Assembly (NCBI RefSeq): GCF_000801105.2
Contig: NC_079515.1
Span: 26,187,407-26,251,406 of the forward strand
Direction: 5' to 3'
Origin: Raphanus sativus
Lineage: Eukaryota > Streptophyta > Magnoliopsida > Brassicales > Brassicaceae
Length of the DNA: 64,000 nt
The position numbers were made by a program, and so were the translations under genes. The notes beneath the pieces are model-generated. The model had not been told where the DNA came from, did no database searches, and saw only the letters and a program-made list of their open reading frames with translations. Shown one piece after another: positions 12,266 to 24,002 of the stretch (position 1 is the first letter of the stretch; the number at the start of each line of letters is the position of its first letter).

Positions 12266-13467
12266 ATGATGGAGTTTCCTTCTACGACGGAGATAACGGT
12301 TGCTTCTTCTCTCCTCCTCCTTTCCTATGGGCCGGTGTTCATCTCACCTACAAGGTCGCATAGCACAACCGATTAGTTTCAATTTCTGAGCTAACTACGA
12401 GCATCGCGATCTAGATCTGTGAAAGTATTCCTCCTTGTTTGTGATCATAGGTCGAGATCTGTGGAGGAATCGAGCTATGAGAGCAAGTGGTGTGACGAAG
12501 GAACCTCGAATCTGAGCTTGAGTTTGCGATCGGGATCGTGCGGATCGGCTCTATCAAGCGATGGTAACAATCGCGGAAGAGATCTATTCCATCTCATGGA
12601 TTTCAAGGTACGAACTCTTCATCACGTCTCTGTTTCGGAGTAATCGTAATCGTGTGGATTGTTGTTCTCTAGATCGTATGAAGATTGAAACACTGGGAAC
12701 GTTAGATTGATTAGCTTTTCTGACATTTTACGTAGATAGCAAGAAAACGCCGTTCTCAGGTCACTTGGGGATCTTTCAACTTCGTGAACTCTGTGTGTAA
12801 TCTCTTCATATGCTCTCTTGATTCCAAAGAAGAGTCGTCATGCTTGTCAACTGCTTCCAGCGAGGTTACCACCACTGCAGGCAGAATCAAACTTAGAAAC
12901 CAGAAAAGTTACGAGAAGGTAAGAGTAGACGTGAAGAAGAAGAAGAAGAATGAGAGTAGCAGGTCGAGTTCTATACGGCGTAGAGCAAAAGACATCTTGG
13001 AGTTTCTTTCCTCAGCTTCTTCTGCTTCTGAGGTTGATATCCGTCAGGTTCTTGGCAACACACCAGATACAAGCAAAGCTCTCAGAATGTATATACTTCA
13101 CAGCTTTCCTCTCATGCTACATACACTATCACAACACATACTTGTTAAAACATTTTAATTTTTATCCATGAATTAGCAATGTGTTTTCAAGCCTATTATG
13201 CCAATCGAAGATAGTTATGAAGTTTGCTATACTGGTGCAAGGTTGTTGAAGATGGAGGAAGTGAAGAGGTTTGGCACAGGAGGAACACTTGATCCTTATA
13301 TTTACAAGGTATGTAACTCGACTTTTTCATATTCTTTGTTGTGACATGAGATTATTTGATTGAATACCCTGCAAACTGTTTGAAACTTGAAGGCTACACA
13401 TAATGTGCCTTATGATAAATGATCATAGCTATCTTTGCTTCCTTATTTTTTTTTGTAGATTGCATGA
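12266..13467 (+). CDS. Unknown plant protein, five exons, basic C-terminal half
   Basis: I do not recognise the function. A frame-consistent model has exons 12266-12354, 12451-12607, 12736-13088, 13242-13308 and 13459-13467, all with GT/AG borders, giving 224 aa. The N-terminal third is Ser/Glu-rich (SNLSLSLRSGSCGSALSSDG). A central basic stretch (VKKKKKNESSRSSSIRRRAK) precedes a conserved-looking C-terminal block (ILEFLSSASSASEVDIRQVL, then KALRMLLKMEEVKRFGTGG and DPYIYK) that reads like a small helical DNA-binding fold; that is a guess. The last exon adds only two residues and the stop. The start is the first of two adjacent Mets; an in-frame upstream ATG at 12077 exists but its extension looks like leader sequence. 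By position it could be the At3g57440 orthologue. Confidence 0.65.
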
Positions 13468-13643
13468 AAAAACTAGGACGTTGCTGGAAGCAGGTATGAG
13501 TTATACTATATCCCTCTGCAACCTTATGGTTATATATACAGTCTAAGTTGTCCTGATAAGGGAAATGAAAACTCTATATATGCATATACTGTAGATGGCT
13601 AGATATACATATGGCATAGATCGCTAGAATTTATAAGTGGGCT

Positions 13644-13652
13644 CTGTTACAC
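13644..13652. repeat. Left 9-bp target duplication of MULE-A
   Basis: CTGTTACAC, repeated exactly at 14489-14497. A 9-bp duplication is typical of Mutator-like transposition. Confidence 0.9.
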
Positions 13653-14488
13653 GAACAAAACTTAGCTTCACCCCCTAAGGTGAACCTCTACATTCACCCA
13701 CCAATAGGAATTAGTTAATTGAGATTTGATATCTCTTAAAAAAGGAAACCAAGTAATAAGAATTTAATGAAATAAAATTATATTTTTAGATAAATAAAAA
13801 TAGTAGCAATTATAAAAAAAATATTTCTTTTTAGTATTGATAAATCCGTAAAAAAATACTAGACCCTAAACCCTAAATTCTAAATACTAAACCCTAAACT
13901 CTTGGGGAAAGCCTGAACCCTTGGGCAAATCTTATACCCTAAATCGTTAATCTTAAACCCTAAACCATTAATCATAAACCATAATATTAAACCCTAAATT
14001 CTAAACACGAAACCCTAAAACCCTAAACTCTTTGACAAATATTAAATCATAAACTCTTAATCCTAAGCTATAAACCATTTTGGAATTTAGGATTTAGGGT
14101 TTAGTATTAGAAGTTATGATTTAGGGTTTAGGGATTAGGATTTAGTTTATGATTTAAGGTTTGGTTTAAATTTAAGGGTTTAGGGTATAGGATTTGCCCA
14201 AGGGTTCAGGCTTTTTCCAAGGGTTTAGGGTTTAGTATTTAAAATTTAAAGTTTAGGGTTTAGAATTTAGGGTTTAGGGTTTAGTATTTTCTGACGGATT
14301 TATCAATATTAAAAAAATATTTTTTTTTGATTGATACTATTTTTTATTTATCTAAAAACATAATTTTATTTCATTAAATTCTTATTACTTGGTTTCATTT
14401 TTTAAAAGATATCAAATCTCAATCAACTAATTCCTATTGGTGGGTGAATATAGAAGTTCACCTTAGGGGGTGAACCTAAGTTTTGTTC
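13653..14488. mobile_element. MULE-A: foldback Mutator-like element with telomere-like interior
   Basis: This 836-bp element is bounded by perfect CTGTTACAC duplications. Its two halves are long inverted repeats: the left end reads GAACAAAACTTAG followed by TTCACCCCCTAAGGTGAAC, and the right end is its near-exact reverse complement. The pairing extends inward for about 200 bp through AT-rich sequence. The centre carries degenerate AAACCCTAAA repeats (from about 13860) that switch to TTTAGGGTTT orientation around 14080-14095. No coding capacity is seen, so mobilisation would need a transposase in trans. Mutator assignment rests on duplication length and long terminal inverted repeats, not on a transposase match. 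Confidence 0.88.
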
Positions 14489-14497
14489 CTGTTACAC
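14489..14497. repeat. Right 9-bp target duplication of MULE-A
   Basis: CTGTTACAC, identical to the copy at 13644-13652. Confidence 0.9.
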
Positions 14498-14675
14498 TGC
14501 CTACCCAAAAATAACTACAAAAGGTAGAGCCAAAGTTAGTTAATTCGACTAATCTTATAAAAATCCAATCTAACTTTCTTTGTTGACAAATCTAATTACT
14601 CTCATTAATGGCAAATCATCAATTAAATTGGCAAGTGAAGTATCAATTTGATTTGTTTACCTAAAAGAAACAAAG

Positions 14676-14733
14676 GAGGAAGGGTAAGTTTCCCTTATTA
14701 AGTTGAGGAAGGGTAAGTTTCCCTTATTAAGTT
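14676..14733. repeat. Tandem duplication, 2 x 29 bp
   Basis: The unit containing AGGAAGGGTAAGTTTCCC occurs twice head to tail without visible differences. The rest of 14498-15395 is AT-rich intergenic sequence in which I see no gene. Confidence 0.8.
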
Positions 14734-15395
14734 ATAAGTAATTCAAATGTCATATTTCAGACATAGGTAAGTTAAATAAAAATTTAGTAACTTTTTGATA
14801 GTTAAATAAGTATATATTTATACATTCTCGTGAAAAAACTAGCCTAAATCAGTTAATTGAAAACTGACCAATTTTTTTGACTAACCAATTAATAGTCATA
14901 TACAAACCAAATTAATATGCGTCAAAAATCAAATTCAGTTGACACTAGTATAATTTGCTGTAATAGTTTTTATAGATCAATAGCGGAACCTGTCATGTGT
15001 TATGTTAATTACTTTTGAAATATTACTAACAAACGCTCATACGGTACGAATTTAAAGTCCAAAAAGTAAAGCAAGTCCAAAATAGTCGGATGATATTAAA
15101 CGCTTAACTCTCAAGCGACTTTTGCGGTATTGCAGCAAGTCAAAAATACGCGGCGACTGTTTGCTATGGTGACGACCAAATGTAACGCGGATTCGTTAAT
15201 TTCCTAGTATTAATTATTAGAAAACATAGAAAGACAAACGTTAAGAAACGCTAAACCAGTTCCCTTAAAAACAAAAACGCTAAATTTACATCTTAGAATG
15301 AAATTTTCAGTTTCCCATAATATCGACCCATTAGTTTCATAAATAGATAGAGTCCCAACGGTTTTCAATAATTTTCAATTTAATACTTTTTTATA

Positions 15396-15652
15396 TTCCC
15401 TCTGTTTCAAAATGTTAGATATTTTAGATTTTTCATACATATTAATAAAACATATTAAATTTATCTATATATACATAATTTTTTATGATTATCTTTTCTC
15501 CGTAATTTTTAAACCAATAAAAATCAAATAAATACAGTTAAATTCTTTAAAGTCTGCGATTAGTAAATAAAATATGGATTTGAAAATGTATCAAATAAGA
15601 TTTTGTGTTTATTTTTTTTTCTAAAATATGTAATTTTATAAAATGGAAGGAG
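15396..15652. mobile_element. Stowaway/Tourist-type MITE
   Basis: The ends are imperfect inverted repeats of the plant CTCCCTCCGTTTC type (left TTCCCTCTGTTTCAAAATG; right, reversed, CTCCTTCCATTTTATAAAAT), flanked by TA on both sides. It is about 257 bp, AT-rich and non-coding. The TA duplication suggests Tc1/mariner (Stowaway). Confidence 0.65.
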
Positions 15653-15990
15653 TACTATTTATCTGGTAGTTAATATGTTACCATTCATGGAAATAATAAT
15701 TTATCATGAATTTTAAACAACTAATTTTAATAACTTATGGTAAGTAAGATTACTATATATAATAAACAGACATGAGGAGGGGCACATTTAAAATACAATA
15801 AAAACGTAGGGACAAGGAAAAAATACAGGAAATAACTATGAAACCCTCGAGATAAGACTTGGTCCGCTTTTCCTGCATCCTATAAATTTGACTCGACTTG
15901 GAAAAACTCTCCATCGTTCTCTCGTCTCTCTCTATATCCTTCTCTCTCTCTTCAAGAGAAAGAGAAGAAAAAATAAAAGCTCTTCAAAAA

Positions 15991-16272
15991 ATGGGAAAGT
16001 ACGGGGAGATGTTGGATCTAGGCGTGAGAATAGTGGCGAGGTTTCATTCTCACTGTCCTCAGACAGCGCGTCTCTATTACCATCCTCCTTCTGACGGCCA
16101 CCACCGTCGCGGCGTCACTGATTTAATCGGAGGTGGGGTAACGGGTGGGTCAGGTCAAGATTCGACGGTGTTGGTTGGTGGGTTAGGAACAGGAACTGGT
16201 GCTGGTTGCGGTGTCAAGTCTTCTCAGGTGTATGAAGACGCCAGAGATCTCTTGTTGTTCTCTGTTGTTTGA
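15991..16272 (+). CDS. Small unknown plant protein, Gly-rich C-terminal half
   Basis: This is a 93-aa single-exon frame starting [20 protein letters not shown], preceded by a CT-rich leader (about 15920-15955) typical of plant 5' UTRs. The N-terminal 35 residues look conserved ([13 protein letters not shown]); the centre is Gly/Thr-rich ([23 protein letters not shown]) and the end reads [14 protein letters not shown]. By position it corresponds to Arabidopsis At3g57450, an uncharacterised small protein. No signal peptide or membrane segment is obvious. An alternative upstream start in the same frame at 15898 would use leader sequence and is less likely. No function is assigned. Confidence 0.75.
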   Translation: MGKYGEMLDLGVRIVARFHSHCPQTARLYYHPPSDGHHRRGVTDLIGGGVTGGSGQDSTVLVGGLGTGTGAGCGVKSSQVYEDARDLLLFSVV

Positions 16273-16711
16273 TTGATTTGTCAACAAAAAAGTAAAAAAA
16301 AAAAAACATATTCATTTGGTTACGTTATTGATTGAGAAAACTGTTTCTTGTGAGGTTTTGATGTTACATTAAAACATCTCTGGATTCCAAAACTATTGGA
16401 TGTTGATGAAAATTTGATTATTATTATTTTTTGTTTGTTTGACTTGGTTCGGTATTAGGTTGCTGCATCTTTGGTTTAACCCCTCGTAATATTTATTGAC
16501 GAAGTTATTTGCCTTTTGGAATGATTCTTTACCCTTTGGAATAATTCCTTTGCTTACGGCGACTGCAAGCGTCTTTTAAATTATTCGCAATTCGTTTATT
16601 CTTGTCGGATCTTTAAGAATAGAGAGATCTCAAATGTGGCCCACTGGTTTTAGCCCATACATATATATGTCCAATAAAGTTGGGAATCAGAAAATATCAA
16701 TTATTAATTCG

Positions 16712-16809
16712 ATCATTCATTGAATCACATCCGAAGATTCTGCTGAGAGTTAACAATGATATCATTCATTGAACCACACCCGAAGGTTCTTCTGAGAGTT
16801 GACAATGAT
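16712..16809. repeat. Tandem duplication, 2 x ~49 bp, 3' intergenic
   Basis: The unit starting ATCATTCATTGAA and ending GTTAACAATGAT is repeated with a few substitutions. It lies between the small plus gene and the M16 gene end. Nothing else is seen in 16273-17062 apart from 3' sequence of both genes. Confidence 0.75.
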
Positions 16810-17062
16810 TTGAGAATTTTAAAAGATAGAGTCAACATCATGTTATTAGCTGTCCCAATGTTTTAACATATGGACATGAAGAGTTCTGATCATAAATCCA
16901 ACCAAATAATTGTATATCAATAAACCACAACACAAATAAGTCATTCCTGTTTTTCAATGATAAATGATAACAGATGAATAAAGATTCACAATATGAGCAA
17001 ATATCGCTTTGGTATACTCTGTGTTTGTTCATGCATATCCTTGCAAAGAGCTTGGAGCCTCT

Positions 17063-20000
17063 TCACAGTTTCAGCTGGTTCCATCCTTTCAACGACCCAT
17101 AAAGAGGTTGAGACTTTCGGAAACCGACAATGTCTTCGATCTCTGTGAAGTGTGATGCAACTTGGTCTTTGTCAGACGCCATTTCCTTCAAATGCTGGCT
17201 TCCATAAACGCATATGCTCAGAGATTTCTTCTTTGGTGAGTCAACCTTTATGTATTCATCGAAGAAACCTATCAGTTCTTCCTTCTTTAGCTCTCTCAGT
17301 GCAGCCACCTAACCACAAAAAACGACCACCAAGAAGCTATATATGTCACTAGCTTGAGCTAGGGCTTAAAGTGTTTGAACAGTGATAAGTTTGGAGAACG
17401 CAAGAGCAAGTTTTCTATGATTTAAAGAGTGTTACCTCTGCATCTATGCGGTTGAATTTGAATGTCCCGTTTTGAATTTCTTCCCAGTAAAAGTAGGATT
17501 CCTCCGACAAGTTCTTGTGTTTCTCAAGCTTCATGTCTATCAAAGCTGTTACATTGCTCTATATAGAAAGTCATGTCAGTTACAAATAGGCTTTAATGGT
17601 GAAGCTGTGGATGCCTCTCTGTACAACTTTGTTTCTCTTAAGCAAAGCATATATATTGTATCTAGTTAGGTGTTTCTCTTAAGCAAAGCATATATAGTAT
17701 CTAGTTAGGCTATCTCACCTTGAATTCCTCATCACTCATCTTGTAAATCTTACTCTCAAGATCCTTGAGTAGTGACTCAACCCTTGAATCAATATGTCCA
17801 GGACCCTATTATCGATAAAAGGAAGTTAAGAAACTAAATGTCTGAGTGGAGGAGAGAGGCAAGAAAAGTTGGTACCTTAACTGAAGACTGGATAATAAAC
17901 TGTACACCATAAACACCAGAGTAGTTGCTGTGTTGCCGGAAAAAAAAAGTGGTTATGCATCAAAAACATAATAACTCATGGATATTATCAGAGCCGGTAC
18001 TAAGAGTTTAGAGAAATTATTATTTAATAAAAATTATAAACAACTTTTTAAAAAGAGAAATCATAATTTCCATAGTATACTTATTATTTATATCTGAATT
18101 ATGACAACATAAAATTCATATAATATTTTTTTATCATTTTAAAAAGAAGTTTCATTGTCTAAACATAGTAAGTCGAAACAGCTTACATACCTCCGAGAAA
18201 GTGAAGTGATGTAACCAAGTTGCTCCACTGTTCTAAGCTGGTGGAAAGTGGGCTGCTTTGCAATGAGAGCGAAGAGCTGAAGTTTAGTATTCATAGCAAA
18301 TTCATCTTGATGAACCTGAATGTAATGCACTAGAGCAGAGTTTTCATCGCTGGGGTTTGATCCTTCTTGATGGTAAAAGTATTTCATTCCTGCTCCCAGC
18401 TCTACAACCCTACTTGTCTGGAACTGTGATGGAAATAACGGACGAGCAATAGGTTTTGGCTCGTTAAAAAGAACATCTTCAATATGCTTCACCATTGACT
18501 CCGCTTCATTCTTCTCAACGTTTCCTGAAAAGAGACATAATCAATATTCAAAGAACCATACGACAAAGGATTAGAGAGAAAAGTAAATCATGCAAACAGG
18601 ATAAGATTGGTACCTGCTATGTAGCACTCAACAAAGGTTCTTGATAACATCATCGGAACGAAACTCACCAAGTCTTCAGCTTCTAGATGAGAAAGAGCAT
18701 CTAGTTCCTCTGTCCAAGGCCAAGTGTTATCTTGTAAAACCATTGAGCAGTAACTCAGTGCTTGTTGATATGGTTGTTGGAACTTGTAGTTTTGGTACGC
18801 CTTGGTGATCGTTTCCTATTACAAGAATCATATGCAGTGAGGAACTGGTTGATAACGTCTACTCTCAAAGGTTACTTACCTTGACAACAGAAAACCTGTC
18901 AGGTTTAACTTCAAATTTTGCTATCTTTTGCATGACAGCTTCCAGCAAGATCCTCAGTTTGTGATTAAAGCCAACAAGATAGAGCTGGAAACGAGAAACA
19001 TTTTAGTAAAACATGAAATTCATTGAGAATAATACACAAGGAAACGTCAGAAATCCATGTACACAAGCCTACCTCAAAACCATTGTCCGAAAGGCTTAAT
19101 CCATAGTCAAGACCAGCAGTTTGAGCGTAGTAAGCTGAAACACATATAAGAGTAAAAATGACATAAACGAGAAATCTGTTACTATAGAGTTGTCTTGCCT
19201 AATGTCTAGAGGTACTTCAGAGAGAATTTTATATATCAAATCTTACCATATTCATTCAAGTAGTCCACAAGCAACCATACAAAAGAATTGGAAAGAACTG
19301 CAGCATCAGGAGAAGTGGCTGCAAGGGGGCAGTTGAAATCTATCTTAACATACGCCTTTGGTTTGAAGAACTTTGTATCAGGTTTGTACCACAATCTTGA
19401 GAATGGTGTCTTTCTCAACAAAACAGGAAAGGTTTCCTGTTCCAGAACTCAGTTAAAGCATCATATGAGACAAGTGCTTTGTAATGACATTTTTAATTTG
19501 TAACTAGAGTGATGGAACTGAACCTTATCATTAACATCCTTCAATGAAAAATCTGTAGGAATGAAGAGATTAGGTGTTGGTAGAAGCAAATTTACATCAG
19601 GTGCAGACTGCATCCACTCCTGTATTTGTTAAGCACATATCTAAGTTAAATTACTTCCTCCATAGTAATAGGAATATATATATATATTGGATCAAACAGA
19701 ATACAAATTTGAACATTAAAGGAAGCTAAAAGTATATCAAAAGCCAACCTGAATAGTGCTTTCAGTTATATTCTCAAAAGAATAAGCAGTGTTGTACCAT
19801 GGCTCAACCTTGTCAGTTTGTCCTTCAAACTTATTTGATTTCCAAAAGATTCTACAAAACATAATGGTATTAGATAATGTGACACGACCAGCTAACTCGG
19901 CAGCGAGCTTAAGTTTTCAATGCTTGAACTGCATGTAAACTCTAACATAACATTGAAGCCTAAGGGCTGCTTAAAGAATACAACACTAGGTCATTTTTTG

Positions 20001-22694
20001 CTTGTGTAAGATGCATGCAACAACGGATACTTACCTGACATTGCTAGGAGAAAGCTCGTTTAGAATCTTTTGTACAATGGCTGGATTAAATTTCGAAGGT
20101 AAGGATGATCCAACGAGCCAATGCTTGGTTGGGTATATCTGAAGCACAATTGCAAAATAACACATAATATTCTCTTCTTAAAAATAATGTAAAATGTTTA
20201 GTTCTAAGATCAAACTTTATACAACATAGTAATGCTTGATAAGATTGTAACAGAGGCAATCCTCTATTCTATTTTTTTTTTTGTGATTCCAAAAGTATGA
20301 GAAGTCACTGAATAACTAAGAAAGACTATTACCGTCATGTTTGATGAAATATCCACAACATAAGAGATTGGATCTATTTTAGCTTGATAATGAAACTCTG
20401 CCTCACAGATAGCTGAGAGCTTCAACAACAATCAAATAAAATAAAATGTATCAAACTCTTTAATACACAATATCACTAGCAAGATAAATAATACTCTCCC
20501 AATATACCTCATCAAAAATCCACTGAGAAACACCAGACTGTTGTAAGAGTTTAATGTGTCTGAACAACAACCCTATAATATCTTGCAGATGCTCTGTAAA
20601 CCACAATATCAAAACCAGATCTCGGTAAAATCAAGCAAACTGGTAGCATCTATTCAAGACTAGAAAGAAAAAGGAAGAATAAAAGAAGCCCTACCATGGC
20701 CAGCATCAGTAAGATCAACTGAAACATTGAAGAAAGCATACTCCATAGTCCAGTCTCCTTCACCAGCATACAGTCTCGTTGCCCAACCTGTGATAGTATT
20801 AGGAAAATCTTAAGCAAAACTACTAAGATTATATGACTAACACAGAGGAGACAATCAATCTTTAAGATTTATCCTGGCTATTAACAGCAACAGAGTTAGA
20901 ACCTACCCAAGGTTTTTAACGCATGAAACAAACTTCCTTCGCTTTCATGACCAATTAGATGACCAAGGTACGTGCATGGTGCTTCTTCATAATGATGGAT
21001 GCTAGGTGTTACAGGCCACGAAACAGTAAGCTTGTGACCCTGCTTTATAGGTAGAGCCTTCACAAGAACCTTAAACAACCAATGAAAAAACCACCACTTA
21101 AGAAACATCATGGTAGCTGAAACAAACGATAAAAAATATCTGAAATAAAGAACCAAAAAAACCTGCAAATGGTCCGGAGTACATGGCTGACCAGGAAATG
21201 TAGGGACACTCTTGTTGGTGTTTCGAATTTCCTGGAACATCCCTTCCACTAGACATTGAGTTTTGTCAAGGCTTTCTGAAGATATCCAAAGCAAAGAGAT
21301 GTATTGTTATCAGAAACAAAAGAAACTTGAGTTTTGTGTTAGATTCAACACCTACCCTTGCCATAAACAACCAAATGCATGATATTGGCAGAGTAGTGCT
21401 TATCATAGAATTTAATAAGTTCGCTCCTTGTATCTATTCCTTTTGCTTCGGGTTGTACATGAAGAGTATCCATGTTCCCTAAGAAAACATATCACTCTAT
21501 TAGCAGAATAGTTAACATAACCAATTAAAAGAATAGGTAGAACATGAACCTGTGCTAAATTTGTGATATGGATGGTCTTCTCTACTTAGATGTTTCTGTA
21601 ACTGTGTGAGCCCAAAAAGAAAGACAAAACACTCTCAAGTTAGATGTTAGACATACATTAATGGACTTGTGAGTTGTCAAATATTCAGAGGTTATAGACA
21701 TAAGTACAACAAGCTCGATGGGGAGAGATACCTGACGCATTCGCCAAGAGTCAGACAACAAGTTTTTCTGATTCTCTGAATGAGAGCGAACTCGTTAGAA
21801 ATTTTATTACTAGACAAACTGCAACAAGAAAGCTATTTAAGAAAGTCAAGAAGGTAACCAGAGTCAACAGCCTTGATCTCCCTCATGGTGGCATCAGCTG
21901 ACATCAATGGTTTAATAAAGAACTGTGCAAACCTGGTAAGACAATCATAACATATGAAACGAAATGTGTTAAGATTAGTACACAAAACAGAAAAGTATAA
22001 AAGCAAAAATGTAAGTCCTCCTACCTGTCCAAAGCCTCATCAAAAGAGTCTCTGTTGATATCAAAATGATAATTTGTGTCTTCAATGGATGTATAAGCAT
22101 TTGTACTCCCTCCATGCTAATAAAAACAAAGAAGATCAAATTCTGATCAAATTTGTATATTAAAAGCTGGAGAATAACAAATATTAATGTTACCTCAGTG
22201 ATGTACTTGGAGTAACTATCTTCCTCTGGGTACTTCTCACTTGCATAAAACAGCATATGCTCTTTACACACACCCCAAAAAAAAAATCAGATGCTAAAGT
22301 GTTCATAACTGTTTATATTAGACAGAACTGATTCAGGTTACTAGTTAGTGAATGAATCTTGCTATAAAGAACGTACCAAGAAAATGAGCAAGCCCATTCA
22401 ATCCTTCTGGATCCGAGAACGATCCAACACTAACGTTCATCGAAGCAGCACACTAAGAACAGGCCCATCCAATCAGTTAATCTTTCTTTTGTTTGAGCAT
22501 TAAAACAAGAAGAGGAATCTAATCTCTTTTACCTTGTCAGTCTCTGGATCGCTGATTAACAACACCTCGAGAGAGTTCTTGAGAACAATCCTCCGGTACT
22601 CTCTCTTGTCAGTACGTGGCTTCACTATCTCGCCACCTTTATCCATCGGTACCGCCACCGCCGCAACCTCCATGTTCTCATTTCCAACCGCCAT
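17063..22694 (-). CDS. Insulin-degrading-enzyme-like zinc metalloprotease, peptidase family M16A
   Basis: A 25-exon model (first exon 22533-22694, last 17063-17308) reads through every junction and gives 978 aa, the usual size for plant IDE-like M16A enzymes (At3g57470 orthologue by position). The inverted zinc motif HFLEH is at residues 77-81, split over exons 2 and 3, and the third ligand Glu is E158 in the SENQKNL stretch of exon 6. The active-site half is therefore intact. Later exons carry the catalytically inactive M16 middle and C-terminal domains (TVEQLGYITSLSRR near the end). Family role: ATP-independent degradation of short peptides inside a closed chamber. The close paralogue PXM16 (At2g41790) is peroxisomal; here the C-terminus is LKL, a weak match to a peroxisomal signal. 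The start is MAVGNENMEVAAV, with in-frame coding directly after it. Confidence 0.92.
17631..17710. repeat. Tandem duplication inside an M16 intron
   Basis: A ~40-bp unit (GTTTCTCTTAAGCAAAGCAT and onward to CTAGTTAGG) occurs twice in the intron between exons 23 and 24. It stays clear of both splice sites. Confidence 0.8.
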
Positions 22695-22792
22695 CTCCGT
22701 TTAGCTGAAGTCTACCCTGACTGAGTCTTCTTGGCTCTGGTGATGTCCAACGTCTTTCTTTTATATATTTTTTTTTTCTAACCTTTTAATAG

Positions 22793-23023
22793 GACAAGGA
22801 AGCCGAGAAGAAGTTGTCTAATGTTTACAGTGTACGTCTGAATAAATATCAACGGTCCATCTCTTATCATGTCATAGAGATCCAACGGTGATTAGTTTTG
22901 ATATAGTTTTTTAAGTCTTCCTCGTTGGGTCTTCCCTTTGTATAGTGTATACGTCCCCACTCTACGACCACGTCTTTGTTTAGTTTATAAAAAAAGACAA
23001 AGGAAGCCGAGAAGAATCTGTCT
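22793..23023. promoter_or_regulatory. Intergenic/promoter DNA with a duplicated AGGAAGCCGAGAAGAA block
   Basis: Upstream of the minus-strand M16 gene the block AAGGAAGCCGAGAAGAA followed by a TGTCT occurs at about 22795-22818 and again at 22999-23022, embedded in partly similar sequence. This may be a duplicated promoter segment. No specific factor site is assigned. Confidence 0.4.
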
Positions 23024-23251
23024 TAGTATTTATAGTCTCCACGCCTTCCAGAGGAGCCTTTAGTTCAACATATATTTAGCATGAAGTTGTCTTCATTAAG
23101 TAGTGTCTAAAGAAACTATAGTTATCTTGTCCTTTTCAACAAAACATGAAACCTATAGACAAGCTTCTGGACTCTGCACAAATTTTTTTTTCTTAAATCA
23201 ATGAATGACAATGATATATTTACAAATTTACAACAATGTGTAACCAAATAT

Positions 23252-24002
23252 CTAAGCTTTAGAAGTACCATGATGATCTTTATCTATATGCTTCAATAGA
23301 TCCACGGGATCACGAAACCCTCTACTACATTTCGGACAAACATCAACCGTTACTTTACCACAACTCTGTTTCCCATTCCCCTCAACATTACCACCACTAG
23401 CAGACTGTAACTTCTGGCTAAGATCGGTACCGAGTCTGCTTATACTTGCCTCCGCAGAAGCCAAAAGACTAGACCATCTCGATTCAGGTTTCTTAGGCCC
23501 AGCACAACCATGGTCAGGCCCAAACCGATGTTTCAAGCAATGCTCAACACTGCAATCTCTGCATCTTATCGTGTTGGAGAACGTTAGCAACTCTCTGCAT
23601 CTCGTAACAGGACATCTCTTCTTCTTCTTCTCGACAGTTTGCTCGTGGCTCGACGGATCACAATCTGTATTCACATGTTTCTCCCACGTGATGTTTGGAT
23701 CTTCGTCAGGGTTTAACCGAACTCCTTTGGAACATAACGGACAGATAACGACCGTTACATCTCCTCTGTTTCCTTTCGGACAATTGTGTTTCATGTAGCT
23801 ACGATGATCCAAACAAAACACCTGCAATACAGCAAGAGATCATCTCCCATATGTTGTTTGATTTAGACATAGAAAAAAAAAACAAATGAATCTGCGTTGG
23901 AACCTGAGTGCAGCGATCGCATGTGAATGGTAAGAAATCGATTTGCTTGCAATCATCTACGGAGCAGTGTTTCCCCAGATCTGGAAACTCCGGAGTCCCC
24001 AT
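23252..24002 (-). CDS. SAP13: AN1/C2H2 zinc-finger stress-associated protein (SAP13-like)
   Basis: There are two exons, 23904-24002 and 23252-23821, giving 222 aa. The start was set at MGTPEFPDLGKHC, the family N-terminus, rather than at the in-frame ATG 18 bases upstream. AN1 finger 1 uses C13, C18, C28, C31, C36, H39, H45 and C47. A second AN1 finger follows (CPVTRCRELL, then CRDCSVEHCLKHRFGPDHGC). The C-terminus has a C2H2 finger (CPKCSRGFRDPVDLLKH...H). Arabidopsis SAP13 and SAP11 share this plan and are linked to abiotic stress responses, probably through ubiquitin-related binding. By gene order this is the At3g57480 orthologue. Confidence 0.88.

Noticed and set aside
13860..14290. Telomere-like repeats as a true interstitial telomere or chromosome-fusion scar
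   Set aside because: The repeats are degenerate, reverse in the middle, and lie strictly inside a transposon with 9-bp target duplications. Two further copies have the same plan.
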